47,614 nucleotides of DNA from an uncultured Trueperaceae bacterium (GTDB lineage Bacteria > Deinococcota > Deinococci > Deinococcales > Trueperaceae): contig CAJXOA010000015.1 of the NCBI GenBank assembly GCA_913057685.1, positions 1-47,614 on the forward strand, given 5' to 3'. The first letter of the stretch is position 1. Each line of letters starts with the position of its first letter. Positions 44,741 through 47,614 of this stretch are shown one piece after another. The notes under the pieces are model-generated. The model was given only the letters and a program-made list of their open reading frames with translations. It searched no databases and was not told where the DNA came from. Both the position numbers and the translations under genes were made by a program.

Positions 44741-47614
44741 TTGATCGCCCTGCCCCTCCCCGACGGCGTGCACCTGACCCGCGCCTTCCACCTCGCCCGG
44801 AGCGCCCGGGAGCGCTACGGCGTCGACGCGTCGCTCGTCGACCTGCGCGGGCGGGTCCTGGTCCTCGACCCCGCCACGGCGGAACGCCTCGCGGGGGCGA
44901 TGCGTCGCGTCGACGGCGAGCGAACGGCGGTGTCCGGCGCGGAACTCCTGGCGGCGGCGTTGCTGGACGAAGCGGTGCACGTGATGCTGGCGCACTACCG
45001 GCGGGAGGTCGACCCGACCTGGAGTCGCGACCTCGACGCCGCCCTCCACCTCGCGCTCGGGCACGCCCGCCTCCACGAGGCGCGCACGGCGTTCCTCGAG
45101 GCGTTCCCCCCCCTCCCGGTCGTGCGCGGCGACGTGGCGGTCGACGGGTGGTTGGCGGGGCACGTCGACGGCCTTCCCGCCGCCGAGGTGGCGCTCGAGG
45201 AACGCATCGCGGTGCGCCTCGCGAACGAGAACCCGGCGTTGCGCCCCATGCGCACCCTGTTCGACGACCGCGACCTGGGGTCGGCCGACCGGGCGCTCGC
45301 CGCCGCGCTCGAGGCGGAGGCGCGCGACGCGCCGGGCGTGCCCGGCGTCCCGGGCGCGACGTCGTTGTGGGCGACCCTCCGCGCCCCGCTGGAGGCCGCC
45401 CCGACGTCGCTCGAGGGGCAGCTGGCGTTCGTCCGCACCCACTGGGGCGCGCGCTTGGGGCCGGCGTTCGCGGCGTTGGTGGGGCGCGTCGATCGCGCCC
45501 TCGGGACGCTGCGCGAACGGTCGGCGGGCGGGCCGCCCGGCCCGCCCGGTCCGGCACCGGTCCCCGACGCGGCGGCGTTGCGGGGCGACGCGGAGATCGA
45601 GGCGTTCAGTGCCGACGCCGACTGGATGCCGGGCGTCGTGATGGTCGCGAAGAACGCCTACGTGTGGTTGGACCAGCTGGCGCGCTGGCGCGGCCTCGAG
45701 GTCCGTACGCTCGCCGACGTGCCCGACGCCGCGCTGGCGGAGTTGCGGGGGCACGGCTTCGACGCGTTGTGGTTGATCGGGTTGTGGGAGCGCAGCGAAG
45801 CGTCGGCGCGCATCAAGCGCCGCCGGGGGCAGGACGACGCGGTCGCCAGCGCCTACGCGCTGTGGGACTACCGGATCGCCGAGGACCTCGGGGGGGAGGG
45901 CGCCTGGCGGGACCTGCGCGACCGCGCGGCGGCGCACGGGATCCGCCTCGCGGCGGACATGGTGCCGAACCACGTGGGGATCGACGGACGGTGGGTCGTC
46001 GAGCACCCCGACCGCTTCCTGGCGCTCGACGAACCGCCGTTCCCCGGGTACGCCTTCACCGGCCCCGACCTGTCGGGCGACCCGCGGGTCGAGGTGCGCC
46101 TCGAGGACGGCTACTGGGACGGTTCCGACGCCGCCGTCGTGTTCGAGCGGACCGACGTCGCGACCGGCGAACGGCGGTACGTCTACCACGGCAACGACGG
46201 CACCTCGATGCCGTGGAACGACACCGCGCAGATCGATTTTTTGAACCCCGAGGCGCGCGAAGCGGTCGTGCAGGTGGTGCTGGACGTTGCGAAACGCTTT
46301 CCGATCGTGCGGTTCGACGCCGCGATGACCCTCGCGAAGCGGCACGTGCGGCGCCTCTGGTACCCCGCACCGGGGGAGGGGGGCGCCGTGCCGACGCGCA
46401 GCGAGCACGGCACGATGGACGACGCGGCGTTCGAGGCGGCGATGCCGACCGAGTTCTGGCGGGAGGTCGTCGACCGCGTCGCCGAGGAGGCCCCCGGCAC
46501 GCTGTTGCTCGCCGAGGCGTTCTGGATGATGGAGGGCTACTTCGTGCGGACGCTGGGGATGCACCGCGTCTACAACAGTGCCTTCATGAACATGCTGGCG
46601 CGCGAAGCGAACGCCGACTACCAGGAGCTCGTCCGCAACGTCCTCGCGTTCGACGCGAAGGTCCTGGCGCGCTTCGTGAACTTCATGAACAACCCCGACG
46701 AGGAACCCGCGATCCAGCAGTTCGGGGACGGCGACAAGGCGTTCGGGGTGACCGCCCTGATGGCGACGTTGCCGGGCCTGCCGATGTTCGGGCACGGGCA
46801 GGTCGAGGGCTTGAGCGAGAAGTACGGCATGGAGTACCGGCGCGCGAAGTGGGACGAACGCCCGAACGAGGCGCTCGTCGAGCGGCACCGGCGCGAGATC
46901 GCGCCGTTGCTGGCGCGCCGCGCGACGTTCGCGGGCACCGACCGCTTCCGCTGGTTCGAGGCGCGCGGCGAAGGGGGGCCCGCCCCCGACGTCTTCGCGT
47001 ACGCGAACGCCGCGCCGGGGGGCGCGTGGGCGATCGTGGCGTACCACAACCGCTACGCCGACGTGCACGTCGCCCTGCGCGACGTCGCGCCGTGGACCGA
47101 TGCCGCGGGTGCGCCGCCGCACGGCGGGACGTTGGCGTCCGCCCTGGGGCTCGAGGGGGGGCACGACCGCTTCGTGCGGTGGCGGGAGCACCCCAGCGGC
47201 CTCGAGTACCTCGCGCCGGCCGACGCCTGGCGGGAGGGCGGCCTGGAGCTCCAGTTGGGCGCGTACGAGTTGCGCGTTCTCCTCGACGTGCAGGAGGTCC
47301 GCGACCCCGACGGGTCGTTGCGGCGCCTCCACGACCGGTTGGGGGGGCGCGGCGTTCCCGACCTGCACGCCGCCGCCCGCGACCTCGCGCTGGCGCCCCT
47401 GCACCGCGCGTGGGCGCGGATGGTGGCCGCCCCGACCCCTCCGACCGACGCGGAGATCGCGGCGTGGGTGGCGGCGGCGCGCGACGCCGACCCGGCGGCG
47501 GCGAAGGTCCTGGCCGCCCACCCGTGGGCGTCGGCGGACGTCGCGCCAGCCGACGGCGGCGCGTCCGCCCCCGCCGCGGACGCCGAAGCGGAGGCGGACG
47601 CCGCGGTGCCTACC
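44741..47614 (+). CDS. GH13-family alpha-amylase-like glycosidase (3' end missing)
   Basis: At least 958 residues; no stop before the window ends. The first 285 residues are a helical domain without known match. The GH13 barrel follows with conserved regions: region I AADMVPNHVG near residue 407, region II VRFDAAM near 524 (nucleophile Asp), region III LLLAEAFW near 590 (acid Glu), region IV VNFMNNPDEE near 649. Region IV normally has NHD, here NPD, and continues DKAFGVTALMATLPGLPMFGHGQ, which suggests a distinct subfamily. No signal peptide is seen, so it probably acts on internal glucans. The TTG start has GGAG (44729-44732) eight bases before it; a GTG at 44768 is possible. An Ala-rich acidic tail begins near the edge. 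Confidence 0.85.
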   Translation, partial: MIALPLPDGVHLTRAFHLARSARERYGVDASLVDLRGRVLVLDPATAERLAGAMRRVDGERTAVSGAELLAAALLDEAVHVMLAHYRREVDPTWSRDLDAALHLALGHARLHEARTAFLEAFPPLPVVRGDVAVDGWLAGHVDGLPAAEVALEERIAVRLANENPALRPMRTLFDDRDLGSADRALAAALEAEARDAPGVPGVPGATSLWATLRAPLEAAPTSLEGQLAFVRTHWGARLGPAFAALVGRVDRALGTLRERSAGGPPGPPGPAPVPDAAALRGDAEIEAFSADADWMPGVVMVAKNAYVWLDQLARWRGLEVRTLADVPDAALAELRGHGFDALWLIGLWERSEASARIKRRRGQDDAVASAYALWDYRIAEDLGGEGAWRDLRDRAAAHGIRLAADMVPNHVGIDGRWVVEHPDRFLALDEPPFPGYAFTGPDLSGDPRVEVRLEDGYWDGSDAAVVFERTDVATGERRYVYHGNDGTSMPWNDTAQIDFLNPEAREAVVQVVLDVAKRFPIVRFDAAMTLAKRHVRRLWYPAPGEGGAVPTRSEHGTMDDAAFEAAMPTEFWREVVDRVAEEAPGTLLLAEAFWMMEGYFVRTLGMHRVYNSAFMNMLAREANADYQELVRNVLAFDAKVLARFVNFMNNPDEEPAIQQFGDGDKAFGVTALMATLPGLPMFGHGQVEGLSEKYGMEYRRAKWDERPNEALVERHRREIAPLLARRATFAGTDRFRWFEARGEGGPAPDVFAYANAAPGGAWAIVAYHNRYADVHVALRDVAPWTDAAGAPPHGGTLASALGLEGGHDRFVRWREHPSGLEYLAPADAWREGGLELQLGAYELRVLLDVQEVRDPDGSLRRLHDRLGGRGVPDLHAAARDLALAPLHRAWARMVAAPTPPTDAEIAAWVAAARDADPAAAKVLAAHPWASADVAPADGGASAPAADAEAEADAAVPT

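Overview
The window is a gene-dense stretch of a very GC-rich bacterial chromosome. It looks like a member of the Deinococcota (Deinococcus-Thermus), perhaps near Truepera. This rests on the complete LysW-dependent alpha-aminoadipate lysine operon, a BshC bacillithiol gene, and many genes whose -10 box (TANNNT) lies only 6-9 nt before the start codon, as in leaderless transcription. No search was run, so the taxonomy is inference. No rRNA, CRISPR array, prophage or insertion sequence is visible.

Layout. 1-4.0 kb: 5' part of clpC (minus), then glyQ-glyS (two-subunit glycyl-tRNA synthetase) and tRNA-Leu(CAG). 4.2-10.6 kb: a membrane-anchored rhodanese under a dyad-overlapped promoter, an M29 aminopeptidase divergent from an RsuA-type pseudouridine synthase, hpt, an M23 peptidase, trpS and an alkaline-phosphatase-superfamily enzyme. 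10.6-15.2 kb: a SpoIIM-like membrane protein divergent from an HD-domain gene and folC; recO-plsY run back toward folC. 15.2-21.8 kb (minus): a DNA-maintenance block of dnaX, ybaB, recR and topA. dnaX has a complete -1 frameshift cassette that yields short and long clamp-loader subunits. 21.8-30.4 kb: patatin plus DUF815 ATPase, a TagA-type glycosyltransferase with a ComB-family phosphatase, a GlpA-like dehydrogenase trio, and bshC. 30.5-33.5 kb (minus): guaB, a hot-dog thioesterase and mutY. 33.5-39.2 kb: a 0.4-kb regulatory gap and the lysW-X-Y-Z-J-K operon. 39.3-47.6 kb: a 7Fe ferredoxin, a 691-residue protein of unknown function, a pterin dehydratase, a lipoprotein/secreted-protein pair with cohesin-like and dockerin-like modules, and the 5' part of a GH13 glycosidase gene.

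Operons are extremely compact. Twelve gene pairs share a 4-nt start/stop overlap, nine GTGA and three ATGA, which points to translational coupling. Genes that head their own units usually have a -10 box almost touching the start codon and no Shine-Dalgarno. Those with a real 5' leader (clpC, guaB, fdxA, topA, lysW, the lipoprotein) carry a purine-rich ribosome site of varying strength.

The points most worth following up are the dnaX frameshift cassette, the cohesin-like/dockerin-like pair with a degenerate matrixin motif, a LysW with no zinc-ligand cysteines, a topoisomerase I with a sigma-region-4-like tail, and the operator-like dyad in the rhodanese promoter.
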